The notes under the pieces: generated by a model
Databases searched by the model: none
Seen by the model: the letters and a program-made list of their open reading frames with translations, nothing else
What the model was told of the DNA's origin: nothing
Part shown: piece after piece, positions 32,698-44,874 of the stretch
How the letters are laid out: every line of letters starts with the position of its first letter
Position numbering within the stretch: position 1 is the first letter of the stretch
Origin: Plantago ovata
Lineage: Eukaryota; Streptophyta; Magnoliopsida; Lamiales; Plantaginaceae
Assembly (NCBI GenBank): GCA_028274465.1
Contig: CM051458.1
Location: 77,396,085 to 77,460,084, forward strand
Length of the DNA: 64,000 bases
Direction: 5' to 3'
Program-made: the position numbers and the translations under genes

Positions 32698-33021
32698 CCA
32701 TTTCTTACCATCAATAGTATGAGCATAATCATTATAGTTTAATTACATGTTGGCTCAGATAGCTTGCTGCACATAGCCATTCTTCACCAAATAAGGGCCA
32801 GTGACACCATCGATCCATAATCACGAATCCAAGTCCGATTCAATTATCTAAGGTATTATGCCTCTTAGTCTGGGTTTGAGCAAAAAATTGTGCATCACCG
32901 CCGATCACGTGGCCTGAATCACTCTGTATTGGAATTCGATCGTTTCCATCGATCTCACAATTTGTACCATCACTAGCTTAGAATGAAGTGGTATGTTGTT
33001 GAATTCGTTCCATGCTACCCT
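32698..33021. other. Continuation of LINE-like remnant or unassigned
   Basis: About 320 bp between the LINE frame and the LTR fragment; no intact frame or repeat edge is seen. Confidence 0.35.
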
Positions 33022-33455
33022 TGTAAGAAAATATGGTTAGGATTACCCCTAGGGTAGTGCAACGGAATTTTTCAAAATTTTCTTAACATGCATGTTAATT
33101 GATTATTTATGCTACGTATATTGAAACACATCAGAGTTAGAATACTTACAGTTGTTCGAAGGCTAGAACAACAATGGATTTCTCAGCAGGAACCTGATCG
33201 ATGAGATCCTCGTAGTAATCAGCAAAACCTTCTCCTTCGGTGAAGTCGAAGATATCCAATTGATCTTCTATAATTCCTGCAAAACAAAGGTTAGCTTCCA
33301 GTTTTGATTTACCTCAACCTTGGTATCCACAGATGGACTGGTGGCTCGTATGAGAATGCTAGGTTATTCTCGAAGTCGAACTTCTCCGAGTTCCATGGGG
33401 CCGGCGCTGGCGGCTATGGGAGAGGGAGGGAGAGCTTTTTCTATCTTGCAAGAGA
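33022..33455 (-). repeat. Copia-A-family LTR fragment truncated by CACTA insertion
   Basis: Starts TGTAAGAAAATATGG and tracks the Copia-A LTR start (3065 onward) through ACCCCTAGGGTA and TTTTCTTAACAT for about 430 bp, then stops exactly where the CACTA terminus begins. No PBS precedes it, so this is an outer LTR edge (3' LTR or solo LTR). Confidence 0.8.
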
Positions 33456-33475
33456 CACTACAAGAAAATAGCCAT

Positions 33476-33765
33476 TTAGCGACGGAATAGTAGATACGGA
33501 TAGCATCCGTCACTATTTAGCGACGGATCGGTGAGTGTAGCGACGGATGAACACGAACTGCGCTCTAAGCTCAGTTCGTGCCACGAAACATCCAGTTCGT
33601 GTTCTAATTAGCGACGAATATGGTTTATCCGTCGCTATTATAGCGACGAATAACTTTATCTGTCGCTAAATATGTTAACCAGACTATTTTTTTATGAATG
33701 AAAAAAGGAAAATAAGTAAATAAATAAACATATAGCGACGTATGAGTTCATCCGTCGCTAACTCG
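33476..33765. repeat. CACTA subterminal repeats
   Basis: About nine copies of TAGCGACGGAT or its complement ATCCGTCGCTA, with one-base variants, in both orientations within 290 bp. In En/Spm such repeats bind the TNPA protein; by analogy these are transposase-complex binding sites. Confidence 0.85.
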
Positions 33766-33794
33766 CGATATACAACCGGGCGACCTTTCTTCTT

Positions 33795-34195
33795 CTTCAT
33801 TTCTCTGTTTCTCCATTTTTTCTTTCTCTCTCGTTTCTTCTTCTTCTTCTTCTTCTTCTTCGATCCATCTCCAAACTCAACCAATTCAAGCAAATTTTAG
33901 CTCAAATCGAAGCCTATCCAACAAGGAGGTCGATCCCTAATCAATTTGGAGGTTTTTTCAACAGTTTGAGGTAATTAACATAAACCCTAAATTTTGGGTA
34001 TTTTTCATTTTGATAGTGATTTTGATTTTGATGGTGATTTTGATTGAATTTGTTCTATGTTTATTGGAGGCTAGGGTACGAGGAGCAAGGCACCTCCACC
34101 GCCACCGCGCCGGACCACCACCACTTACTTTCTCCATCTCTTCCCCATTTAAAAGGTTAGGATTCCTAACTGTCAGTTTATTAATTTTAATTTAG
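33795..34195 (+). other. Probable transcribed leader of the CACTA element
   Basis: C/T-rich tract with a TTC repeat (33836-33860), then a putative exon end ACAGTTTGAG/GTAATT at about 33970, giving a leader exon and intron. It has no credible coding frame. Based on composition and one donor only. Confidence 0.35.
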
Positions 34196-34507
34196 GGTAT
34201 GTTAATTTTAATTTAGGGTTTAGTGTTTCTCGATTGAATTTGTTAATTTAGAAACTTGTTTTGTTAATTTAGATAGTACATCAAGTGAAAGTGAATTTTG
34301 TTTAATTTGCCTAACCCTTTTTTTTTCGTTTTTTCTTTTTTTCTTTTATGTTATTATGTACTTAGTTTAACTCAATTTTGGAAATGCTTAATAATTAACT
34401 CAATAAGCAAAAAGGAAAAAATGATTAATTAACTGAATAAGAAAAAAAGAATATGTGACTGCAATGAACACATATTAGAAAGATAGAAAATATAAAAAGT
34501 TAGAATT
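34196..34507. other. AT-rich sequence downstream of the disrupted small gene
   Basis: No gene seen; it would be the 3' flank of the minus-strand gene at 34540-45144. Confidence 0.4.
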
Positions 34508-34513
34508 TTTATT
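34508..34513 (-). terminator. Poly(A) signal of the disrupted small gene
   Basis: AATAAA on the minus strand, 27 bases past the stop codon of the gene when the Copia-C insertion is ignored. Confidence 0.5.
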
Positions 34514-34539
34514 AATAATATAGTTTACATAACTCAATT

Positions 34540-34591
34540 CTAGTCACTCTTCATCCCCTCGTCCTCGTCCTCGGAGCTTGACTCCTCATTC
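34540..34591 (-). pseudogene. Disrupted small gene, 3' piece
   Basis: The last codons of the gene whose start is at 45144: an acidic tail (EESSSEDEDEG) ending in TAG at 34540-34542. It is separated from the rest by Copia-C. With one copy of the ATTC duplication removed, the frame is continuous with 44875-45144. Confidence 0.7.
34588..34591. repeat. Copia-C target-site duplication, left copy
   Basis: ATTC, repeated at 44875-44878 directly outside the other LTR. Five bases are usual for Copia; only four match here. Confidence 0.65.
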
Positions 34592-36531
34592 TGTTAGTAA
34601 AAGTGAGAAAATTTGCCTCTAAGGCTAAGCAGCGGAAGTTTAAAATTTTAATCTCACTAAAACTGATATGACTATATTGTTTATTGAACTAGAAGAAATC
34701 CCTTACGTGTCCTCCAGTAGATAAGCAAATTGACCGGGTAGCTGTTCCTCAATCTCCAAACAAAGCCTTGCAATCTCCTCGTCCGGCTGGTTGATTTCTT
34801 CTTCGTCAGAGATGAAATCTTCTTCAATGGAATCTCCAAGATTGCTCATCAACAGGTTCCTTGTATCCTTAGACCTCGGTATCCACGGGCAGTGTATCCA
34901 CCAAGAACGCTAGGATGTTCTTCTGTGTTTTGAGCTTCTGAGAGAAATTATTTCTTTCTAACTGTCAGAGAGAATTTTTCTACGTTGGAATAGAATAGAA
35001 GACTTCTTTCTTTCTTTCTGATTTAGTCAGTAAGTTGGTTCAGAAAATCACGTAAGATTTTATCCAAGTAAATCTTACTGATTAGAAGACTCCAAAAGTC
35101 ATCAGCTAACCAACTAAGAGATAATAATTAATTATCTCAGTCAAAGATAAAAGAATAAATCAAAAGAAGAAATAAAGAGAGAGAGAGAGAAGCACGTGGG
35201 GCAGCTGGGGCTGCCCCAATTCGTTTTACCTGGCGCGTGCAGTGCACGCGCCAGAGCTCACTCGCCTGGCGCGTGCAGGCTTGGTGATCAGCTGGGCCAA
35301 CCGGCCCAGCTGATTGCTATGGTCTCTTCTCCTTCTTGGGCTTTGCTCAAATCCCGTCCAAGTGCATAGTCTTCAATTAATTAATTAAATCCAATTCAAT
35401 TCAATTAATATTCTAAAATATATTCCACACATAATAAATTAATATTAATCCAATTAATAATAACTCTATTATATTTATGTATAATAATTTAATATTAATC
35501 TAATTAATATTTAATCCAATATACATAGCTCATTTGTAGAAACACCACCTTGAAGTGTGACCCATAGGGCCTTGCATATTAAGCAACAATCTAATTAAGG
35601 TCATAATAAATTCCTAGACAATTTATCAGACAATATTAATATGCAAGGAACGTTTGTGAGGAAAACAAACCACCTGTAGCGTAGGGTACTTTGATGATAC
35701 GGTCCCTTCATTCACGAATACTCGAATGAGTCTAGAATATGGTTATGTGTCTATTCTAATAACTCCATTCATGGTCTCTCAATCTTATTAGTCGATCTAT
35801 AAATTATGTCCAAACACCATTTTGACATACTCACATACGGTGGCCACCGGTTTTATGATCGCACTAAATATGAGAAGTGAGTATTCTCTCCTTGTATCTA
35901 TTACGGAGGAATGAATCCTATCTTGGCCCAATCACTCACACCATATGCTTCCTAATGTACCCAACGCATGCCGTATCTACCCTACTTTAAGAGTGCAAGC
36001 GTTGCGCATGGTCAAAGTACATTATTCCACATATGATGTAGTATTGGCCTCAAGTCTAAGGACTACTAACATCACCCTACACACCGATACTACCATAGAC
36101 ACTTAAATAGCCTTACCAAATGGTTTCTCGGTTGGGCATGCCAACACTCTCCAAAGTGTCCATATGTTCATCATGAATAACCAAGTTCATTCGTAGCAGT
36201 GAGACCTACTACATCCTCGAAGGATCTAATGCAACATATGCTAGCTTCAATCGCATCATTGATATCCCGTATCTCAATGACCTTCAGCTAGTGGCTTATT
36301 TTAGGACTTAATTATTGACACACAAGCTCCCACTAACTTGGTGATTACCTTAAGTCCTTGGGAACATTTTATCGAATAATTCAAACAACCAAATAATGTA
36401 TTCATAAAATGTAATGCCAATTGTATTTAATAATGTATAGAAAAATGAACATAAATAAATAACAATAACTGAATGTAATCAAGTACATATCGTCCCTATC
36501 GTAGGTTGTCTCTAGGACATATATACTTTCA
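34592..36531 (-). repeat. Copia-C 3' LTR
   Basis: Starts TGTTAGTAAAAG and ends ATACTTTCA. Nearly identical to 42933-44874. Confidence 0.95.
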
Positions 36532-36545
36532 ATCTCCCACTTGGC
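36532..36545 (-). other. Copia-C polypurine tract
   Basis: On the minus strand CAAGTGGGAGAT abuts the 3' LTR, the expected plus-strand primer. Confidence 0.8.
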
Positions 36546-39298
36546 CTAGAGCCAATCACCTACGTGTCTAACACCTATGTTGTTGAAATGTCTAACATGT
36601 TTGTCAATGTTCAACACTTTGGTGAAAGGATCTGCCACATTTTCCTCAGTGGAAACTCGTTCTATAGATACTTCTCCTCTAGCTATCATCTCTCTAATTA
36701 GATGATACTTCCTAGGTACATGCTTATTCTTGTTAGTGGATCTTGGTTCCTTTGCTTGTGCAACAGCGCCTTCGTTGTCGCAGTAGACCGTTATAGGACT
36801 ACTATTAGGAACTACCCCTAGTTCCTTTAGGAATTCTGAAATCCAGACAGCCTCCTTTGAGGCTTCTGCAGCAGCAATGTACTCGGATTCGGTCGTAGAA
36901 TCAGCCAAGGTGGATTGCTTTGAACTCTTCCAAATGACGGCTCCACCATTGAGTGTAAACACATACCCAGTTTGTGATTTGTAGTCGTCTGGGTCCGATT
37001 GAAAACCGGCATCGACATAACCACTCATTCGAAACTCTTGTTGTCCACCATATACCAGAAAGGAATCTTTAGTTCTTCAAAGATACTTAAGAATTGCTTT
37101 CACAGCTGTCCAGTGTTTCATACCTGGATTCTGTTGGTGTCGACAAGTACAGCTAAGCGCATATGCCACATCTGGCCTTGTACAATTCATGGCATACATG
37201 ATAGATCCAATAGCTGACGCATATGGGATTCTTTTCATGTGTTCGATTTCCTCATCTGTAGAAGGACTATCCTTCGAGGTGAGCGCAACGCCATGTCTAG
37301 CTGGTAAGAAACCTTTATTGGATCCATCCATATTAAAGCGTTTCACTATTTTGTCGACATATGTGGACTGTGACAACCCTAACAATCTTCGGGATCTATC
37401 CCTATGGATTTTGATTCCAAGAATGTAACAGGCTTCACCTAAGTCTTTCATCGAGAAAGTCTTTGATAACCACTCCTTTGTGGATCGTAACATTTGGACA
37501 TTGTTTCCCATGATTAATATGTCATCAACATATATAACCATGAAAACAATTCCAGCATCGCTGCGTTTAACATAAACGCATGGATCTTCCGCACAACTGA
37601 TGTAGTCAAACGATTTGACTGCCTCATCAAAGCGAATATTCCAACTCCTTGAGGCTTGCTTTAGTCCATAAATGGATCTCTTTAGCTTGCAAACTAATTT
37701 GGGATTTGACTTAGATGTAAAGCCTTCAGGTTGTATCATATACACCTCTTCCTCGAGATTTCCGTTAAGGAAAGCAGTTTTCACATCCATTTGCCGAATC
37801 TCATAATCATAGTATGCTGCTATAGCAAGTAAAATTCGAATAGACTTAAGCTTGGCTACTGGTGAAAAGGTTTCGTCATAATCGATACCATATCGTTGAC
37901 TATAACCTTTCGCCACCAGCCTAGCCTTGTATGTCTGTATGTTGCCATCAGCATCTGTTTTCCTCTTGAAAACCCATTTGCAACCGATAGGTCTAACCCC
38001 TTCTGGTGCATCAACCAAGTCCCATACTTGATTCTCATACATTGAGTCTATTTCGGATTTCATGGCTTCTTGCCACCTTCTTGAATCAATGTCCAACATT
38101 GCTTCTTTGTAAGTCTTAGGGTCATCTTTGTGAGATAAGTCAAGTTCAAACTTGTCATCCTCCAAGAGTAAACTTATCTTCTTGGAAGCTCTCACTTCTA
38201 ACCTTTTAGACCGACGGAGTGCGGGTTTGTTTGGTTGTGCTGGCTGTATATTCTGATTGTGAGATGGTTCAACTTGTTCAATCTGTTGAACAGTTGAAGG
38301 CGGGTCAGATGCAACAGTTGCACGTGGTTCAGGTGCAACGGTTGCAACTGTATCCTGGGGAGTTGGTTCTGACATGACCTGTTGAACTGTTCCAGACGGT
38401 TCAGTCAATGTCGGCTCGGTAGGGGCATTTTGGGAATTAGTCAAATTTCCTAAAATGCTCCCACTGGCTGGCAGATATCTTCCCAGAGATGTGCTCGAGC
38501 CATAAGATCCTCCTTGAGCTCCCACTGAATCATTGTCATAACTATTTGACAATTCATTAACCTCAATGTTATTTTCTTGTTCTTGGATTTCCTCGAGTTC
38601 TATCTCATTTCTACTATGTTGGTTGAAGACATAATCATCTTCCAGAAAGGCAGCCTGTCTGGAAACAATGATGTTATGTTCCTCAGGCAGATAGAAGTAG
38701 TAACCCTTGGTTTCCTTAGGATATCCAATAAAATAATATTTCTCACTTCTGGGTTCCAGTTTCCCTGCGAGCATTATTTTCACATATGCTGGACAACCCC
38801 AGGCATGCATATGTGAAAGACTTGGCTTCTTGCCATACCATAACTCATATGGTGTTTTCTCGACTGATTTGGATGGAACCCTATTCAGAATATATATTGA
38901 GTCTAGTAACGCGTATCCCCATAAGAAGATTGGAAGAGTTGTGAAATTCATCATGGATCTTACCATGTCTAACAAAGTTCGATTTCTCCTCTCAGAAACA
39001 CCATTCATTTGTGGTATTCCTGGTGGAGTCCATTGTGATTGAATTCCATTAAGCTTTAAGTAATCCAAGAATTCCTTACTTAAGTATTCTCCTCCTCGAT
39101 CTGATCGAAGAGTCTTAATACTTCTTTCAAGTTGTTTCTCTACTTCAACCTTATATTCTTTGAATTTCTCAAAAGCTTCAGATTTGTGTTTCATAAGATA
39201 CACATAGCCAAATCTAGAGAAATCATCGGTAAAGGTTATGAAGTAAGAATACCCACCCCTAGCTTGAGTTTTAAAAGGTCCACACACATCAGAGTGAA
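36546..39298 (-). CDS. pol: Copia-C Pol: integrase, RT, RNase H
   Basis: Integrase core with the second catalytic Asp in LRSDRGGEY and Glu in NGVSERRNRTL; the first Asp lies at the junction with the upstream frame. Reverse transcriptase follows (YKARLVAKGY, QMDVKTAFLNG, catalytic VIYVDDILI). RNase H shows [31 protein letters not shown] and the terminal ADPFTK motif. A TGA at 37077-37079 splits RT from RNase H in an otherwise uninterrupted frame and looks like a C-to-T transition in an Arg codon. The upstream end is out of frame with gag-protease by one base near 39290. It converts element RNA to cDNA and integrates it. Confidence 0.9.
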
Positions 39299-40804
39299 CT
39301 AACTCAAGTACTTGTTTAGCACGAGTCCCTTTCCGGAAAAAGGTTTCTTGATCATTTTTCCTTTAAGACATGATTCACAATTCCCGTATGATTCAAAATC
39401 AAATGGTGCTAAATAGTCTAACTTTCTTAACCTTGCAATTCTTGTCTCATTAATGTGACCAAGTCTACAATGCCACAAGTAAGTGATATTTCTTGAATTA
39501 TCAAGCTTTGGTCGTTTGTTTTGTATATGAAATAAATTATGTCTACATTCAAGTAAGTACAAACCATTCATAAGAGGAGCATTTCCAACATCAATACCAT
39601 TATGCGAAAAATAACAATTATTATTGGCAAAACGGAAGGAAAACCCTTCATTGTCTAACATAGGAATGGAAATAATGTTTCTTACAATAGAAGGAACGAA
39701 ATAACAATTATTCAGTTCTAAAACAAAACCCGAGGGTAAATTTAATCTATAAGTTCCAACACGTAGGGCAGCAACGGACGATCCATTTTCTACGCGTAGA
39801 TCAATTTCCCTTGGTCTAACCTGTCGGCTATTAATGAGCCCCTGCAAATTGTTACAAATGTGTGAGCCACAAGCAGTATCTAATACCCAACAATTCAAGT
39901 TTTGTGTAGACATATTTATCTCAATGACAAACATACCTTGATGGGAGCCAGATGCACCATGCGTGGTCACAACTCCATCAGCAATTGCCTTTGGGCAATC
40001 TCTCTTCCAGTGTCCTTTCTGCTTGCAGTAAAGACACGTATCCTTCTCCATGTTCACCACCTTCTTCTGATTTCCAGCCTTACGCTTAAAAACCTTAGCC
40101 TTAGGTCCAATCTTTGGCTTCTTGGTTTGCTTAGTCTTACCCTTTGAGCCATAGCCCTTAGGGTGAGCCTTCGCAGATGATCCAACCAACATAACAGACT
40201 TCTTCTTAGGTTGAGCCTGTTCATAGGTCTTAAGCATATTGTGGATTTCAGGAAGTGTAGCATCCTTGGCATTCATATTGTAATTCATGATGAATGTGGA
40301 ATATGAATCCGGCAATGATTGAAGGATGATGATGACTGAAACACGGTTCTCAAATTTGATTCCAGCAGTTGCCAGTTTCTCAATGAGTCCAATCATCTTG
40401 AGCACGTGTTCAGATACATTTCCTCCTTCAGACATCCTCATTTTGAAGATTTCTGTAAGAAGATCAAATTCAACACTCTTAGAAACAGTTCCAAAGAGGC
40501 TTTTGAGGTGCACGAGCATTTCATATGGCATCATGTTTTCATGTTGCCTTTGCAGCTCCATAATCATTGCAGCTAGCATAACACACTGTGCATTAGCAGC
40601 ATCATCTTTGTGCTTCTGGTGAGCAACTTTGTCAAACTTAGCAAGCTCAGCAGCAGCAGTAGGAGGAGTGGGGATTGGTTCGTCCAAGACGTACTCAATT
40701 TTCTCTTGCCTAAGCACCAAACGAATGTTACGGATCCAATCCATAAAGTTTGGACCAGTAAGAGTGCATTTCTCCAAGATCATTCTTATGGATAAATTGG
40801 CCAT
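39299..40804 (-). CDS. gag: Copia-C Gag, protease and GAG-pre-integrase
   Basis: 501 residues from ATG 40804 (MANLSIRMILEKCTLTGPNF). UBN2-type Gag, basic linker, CCHC knuckle CLYCKQKGHWKRDC, protease start WVLDTACGSHICNN, then the WHCRLGHIN...CESCLKGK zinc module of integrase. It closely matches Copia-A. The frame ends 12 bases before the integrase frame starts, which implies one frameshift. In most Copia elements gag and pol are a single frame, so this is damage or a base error rather than a programmed site. Confidence 0.92.
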   Translation of the reverse strand: MANLSIRMILEKCTLTGPNFMDWIRNIRLVLRQEKIEYVLDEPIPTPPTAAAELAKFDKVAHQKHKDDAANAQCVMLAAMIMELQRQHENMMPYEMLVHLKSLFGTVSKSVEFDLLTEIFKMRMSEGGNVSEHVLKMIGLIEKLATAGIKFENRVSVIIILQSLPDSYSTFIMNYNMNAKDATLPEIHNMLKTYEQAQPKKKSVMLVGSSAKAHPKGYGSKGKTKQTKKPKIGPKAKVFKRKAGNQKKVVNMEKDTCLYCKQKGHWKRDCPKAIADGVVTTHGASGSHQGMFVIEINMSTQNLNCWVLDTACGSHICNNLQGLINSRQVRPREIDLRVENGSSVAALRVGTYRLNLPSGFVLELNNCYFVPSIVRNIISIPMLDNEGFSFRFANNNCYFSHNGIDVGNAPLMNGLYLLECRHNLFHIQNKRPKLDNSRNITYLWHCRLGHINETRIARLRKLDYLAPFDFESYGNCESCLKGKMIKKPFSGKGLVLNKYLS

Positions 40805-42919
40805 CTTTTCAGACCTAGAGAAGTAAATAAATAAAGCTGTAATTAAAACTCTAAAATTAATTTCTATGATTACAATCAGCGACTAAATAAACTAGGACTT
40901 TAGCTTTATTTAGTTCTCACTATTTTCACATACTCTTGACCCCTATAGAGAGTACGAACGATTATCTTATAATTGTTGTAGTGAGCCAAGATCCATGCTT
41001 GCACTATTATAGCCCCAGCTATGGCTGATCACTATAATAGTCAAACAGGTAGGTCTCCAAACCAATTGTACAATACAACTCTTGGTTGATCAAAACTATT
41101 TTGATCGATGTCCTTAAATTATGCCTGACGCTATGGCGACTCGACATAATTCAAGTAAGTCATAACCATCACACGGCACCAACAATGGTCCTATGAAAGC
41201 AACTTTCTTACGGCAAACAGAGTAAGCACTATGGTGCATATTACTCATGAGATTAGTAAGTCCATTTAACCTTCAATTATGATGGGTGACATCATGCGAT
41301 TTACTCGAGACTTAAATTGGTTGGGGAACTTTTAAATGGGGTATTTAATCGCTTGACCAAGATCCCTAACATGCATCACATAATGGGTGCCGCCTACCCA
41401 AGGCTCATGCAATGCGGTCTAACAAGTAATGAGTGCCGCCTACTCATACATATTAATTGCGGACTAGCAAGTAATGGGTGCCGCCTACCCATGCATATGA
41501 CAGATGCGGTCCGGAAACTAATGGGTGCCGCCTACCCATACAATAAATGCGGACTAACAATATTTAAATACAATATTTAAATAATTAAATTGCTCATGTT
41601 GACATACAATACATATGATACAACCAAGTTGGAGCATATAAGTAGTTGTTGTGGATCATTATCATTATATGTAAATCAAAATCTAATTTATAAATTCTCT
41701 AAGAATTTCCAAAACATTTAAAACAAGTTTTAATAATAACATAATCTTCCAAAGCATTACATTACTATTAAAATGTAGTTTATAAACTATTTATAAACTA
41801 ACAAACATGTTACTAAATATTATAAACTAATATTTATGTTTCTAAACATTTTAATCACTTTCCAAAGTATTAATAGGGTTTAAATGTAATTTATAAACCA
41901 TTTATAAATTAAATAACAAGTTTCTAAAACTCCAGGGACCTATTTACAATTCGAAGAAAACTGAAATTAAGTTTCTGGGATCAATATGAAAACATTTAAC
42001 AAATTGTGGGGCAAATCCTCAGGGGCTTGAGCCCCAATAAGACGGAATCCGCCAAATTGGAGGACAAGTCCCTGGAATTGTCTTCCTTGCTCATTAGCCA
42101 CCCACCAATTTCTGAAATTATTCAATGGGTCCCTGTAACTAAACAAAGTTTTCCAAAACTTTAATCATCATCTTAACTTCGAATTGAAGATCCAAATCAT
42201 GTTCTAAACATAATACATCATCCAAGATGAATTCACAAGCAATCAATTTGTCCAAAAAATCGAAGAACAAATTTTTATTTTATTTTATTTTTTTTGTTGT
42301 TGGCCGGCGGGTTGAACGGAATTGCTCCAAGCAATTTCGTTCGACCCGGTTCTTGCTTGTATCATCTTCCTCATGTTCCAGTGATTCTTCTCCATATAAG
42401 TTTGGCTTGATTCGAGTTTATGTTTACAAAGCTTGAAATCACCATTAATGGAGTCTTCAAGCTCCATAACCCATAAACAAATCAAGCATTGAATCTTGAA
42501 AGGGACAATGGAGAGAAAGAGGATGAGAAGAAGAATTGATGGGGTTTGAGGAGGCCAGCGGTGGAGCCTAGCTCCGGTCGTGGAGCCAAGCTCCACCGCC
42601 CTCTCTGTCTGTTTATCGACAGAGAAGGGAGAGAGTCGACTGTCGACTCTTTCTCCCTTTTTTTTTTTTTTGTTTTGATTTTCCTTTTCTAATTATCCAA
42701 TAAATAGAATCTGGAAAATTAATACTAATGTGATTTATTTCCTTTCTTTAAATCTAATATGAAGAATCTGGAAATAAAATACATGCAATAATAAAATCCA
42801 TTTTTCTTTTCTTTAAATCCAATTAAAGAATCTGGAAATTTTATATATTTACATACATATAATAATCCACAACAACATTAAATATAAATCATAAACGAAT
42901 ATAGTCATGAATCAGCCTA
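40805..42919 (-). other. Copia-C untranslated leader
   Basis: About 2.1 kb between PBS and gag with no supported gene. It contains the four-unit hairpin array (41384-41539) and a moderately GC-rich palindromic patch near 42550-42600. AT-rich elsewhere. Confidence 0.7.
41384..41539 (-). repeat. Leader hairpin array, four units (Copia-C)
   Basis: Hairpins at 41384-41400, 41429-41447, 41474-41492 and 41521-41539, spaced about 46 bp, all with loop GCCGCCT. Three have stem ATGGGT/ACCCAT (the first loses its outermost pair); unit 2 has ATGAGT/ACTCAT, a paired double change. A conserved TGCGGWC word sits between units. On the transcript the loop reads AGGCGGC. Confidence 0.85.
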
Positions 42920-42931
42920 GCTCTGATACCA
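42920..42931 (-). other. Copia-C primer binding site (tRNA-Met type)
   Basis: TGGTATCAGAGC on the minus strand, one base from the LTR edge. Confidence 0.92.
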
Positions 42932-42932
42932 C

Positions 42933-44874
42933 TGTTAGTAAAAGTGAGAAAATTTGCCTCTAAGGCTAAGCAGCGGAAGTTTAAAATTTTAATCTCACTA
43001 AAACTGATATGACTATATTGTTTATTGAACTAGAAGAAATCCCTTACGTGTCCTCCAGTAGATAAGCAAATTGACCAGGTAGCTGTTCCTCAATCTCCAA
43101 ACAAAGCCTTGCAATCTCCTCGTCCGGCTGGTTGATTTCTTCTTCGTCAGAGATGAAATCTTCTTCAATGGAATCTCCAAGATTGCTCATCAACAGGTTC
43201 CTTGTATCCTTAGACCTCGGTATCCACGGGCAGTGTATCCACCAAGAACGCTAGGATGTTCTTCTGTGTTTTGAGCTTCTGAGAGAAATTATTTCTTTCT
43301 AACTGTCAGAGAGAATTTTTCTACGTTGGAATAGAATAGAAGACTTCTTTCTTTCTTTCTGATTTAGTCAGTAAGTTGGTTCAGAAAATCACGTAAGATT
43401 TTATCCAAGTAAATCTTACTGATTAGAAGACTCCAAAAGTCATCAGCTAACCAACTAAGAGATAATAATTAATTATCTCAGTCAAAGATAAAAGAATAAA
43501 TCAAAAGAAGAAATAAAGAGAGAGAGAGAGAGAAGCACGTGGGGCAGCTGGGGCTGCCCCAATTCGTTTTACCTGGCGCGTGCAGTGCACGCGCCAGAGC
43601 TCACTCGCCTGGCGTGTGCAGGCTTGGTGATCAGCTGGGCCAACCGGCCCAGCTGATTGCTATGGTCTCTTCTCCTTCTTGGGCTTTGCTCAAATCCCGT
43701 CCAAGTGCATAGTCTTCAATTAATTAATTAAATCCAATTCAATTCAATTAATATTCTAAAATATATTCCACACATAATAAATTAATATTAATCCAATTAA
43801 TAATAACTCTATTATATTTATGTATAATAATTTAATATTAATCTAATTAATATTTAATCCAATATACATAGCTCATTTGTAGAAACACCACCTTGAAGTG
43901 TGACCCATAGGGCCTTGCATATTAAGCAACAATCTAATTAAGGTCATAATAAATTCCTAGACAATTTATCAGACAATATTAATATGCAAGGAACGTTTGT
44001 GAGGAAAACAAACCACCTGTAGCGTAGGGTACTTTGATGATACGGTCCCTTCATTCACGAATACTCGAATGAGTCTAGAATATGGTTATGTGTCTATTCT
44101 AATAACTCCATTCATGGTCTCTCAATCTTATTAGTCGATCTATGAATTATGTCAAAACACCATTTTGACATACTCACATACGGTGGCCACCGGTTTTATG
44201 ATCGCACTAAATATGAGAAGTGAGTATTCTCTCCTTGTATCTATTACGGAGGAATGAATCCTATCTTGGCCCAATCACTCACACCATATGCTTCCTAATG
44301 TACCCAACGCATGCCGTATCTACCCTACTTTAAGAGTGCAAGCGTTGCGCATGGTCAAAGTACATTATTCCACATATGATGTAGTATTGGCCTCAAGTCT
44401 AAGGACTACTAACATCACCCTACACACCGATACTACCATAGACACTTAAATAGCCTTACCAAATGGTTTCTCGGTTGGGCATGCCAACACTCTCCAAAGT
44501 GTCCATATGTTCATCATGAATAACCAAGTTCATTCGTAGCAGTGAGACCTACTACATCCTCGAAGGATCTAATGCAACATATGCTAGCTTCAATCGCATC
44601 ATTGATATCCCGTATCTCAATGACCTTCAGCTAGTGGCTTATTTTAGGACTTAATTATTGACACACAAGCTCCCACTAACTTGGTGATTACCTTAAGTCC
44701 TTGGGAACATTTTATCGAATAATTCAAACAACCAAATAATGTATTCATAAAATGTAATGCCAATTGTATTTAATAATGTATAGAAAAATGAACATAAATA
44801 AATAACAATAACTGAATGTAATCAAGTACATATCGTCCCTATCGTAGGTTGTCTCTAGGACATATATACTTTCA
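42933..44874 (-). repeat. Copia-C 5' LTR
   Basis: 1,942 bp, partner of 34592-36531. No clear TATA box was recognised. Confidence 0.95.

Larger units (their letters stand above)
34592..44874 (-). mobile_element. Copia-C, near-intact Angela-type Ty1/Copia
   Basis: 10,283 bp with TG...CA LTRs of 1,940 and 1,942 bp that differ by about four substitutions and one GA unit. Minus-strand order: 5' LTR, tRNA-Met PBS, 2.1-kb leader, gag-protease, integrase, RT, RNase H, PPT, 3' LTR. One frameshift and one TGA are the only breaks I see in the coding region. The Angela/Tork assignment comes from long LTRs and the TGYVFTLNGGAVIWKSSKQ RNase H motif. Confidence 0.93.

Noticed and set aside
33684..33893. 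Lys/Arg-rich minus-strand frame
   Set aside because: Translation of a TTC/CTT repeat in a probable leader.
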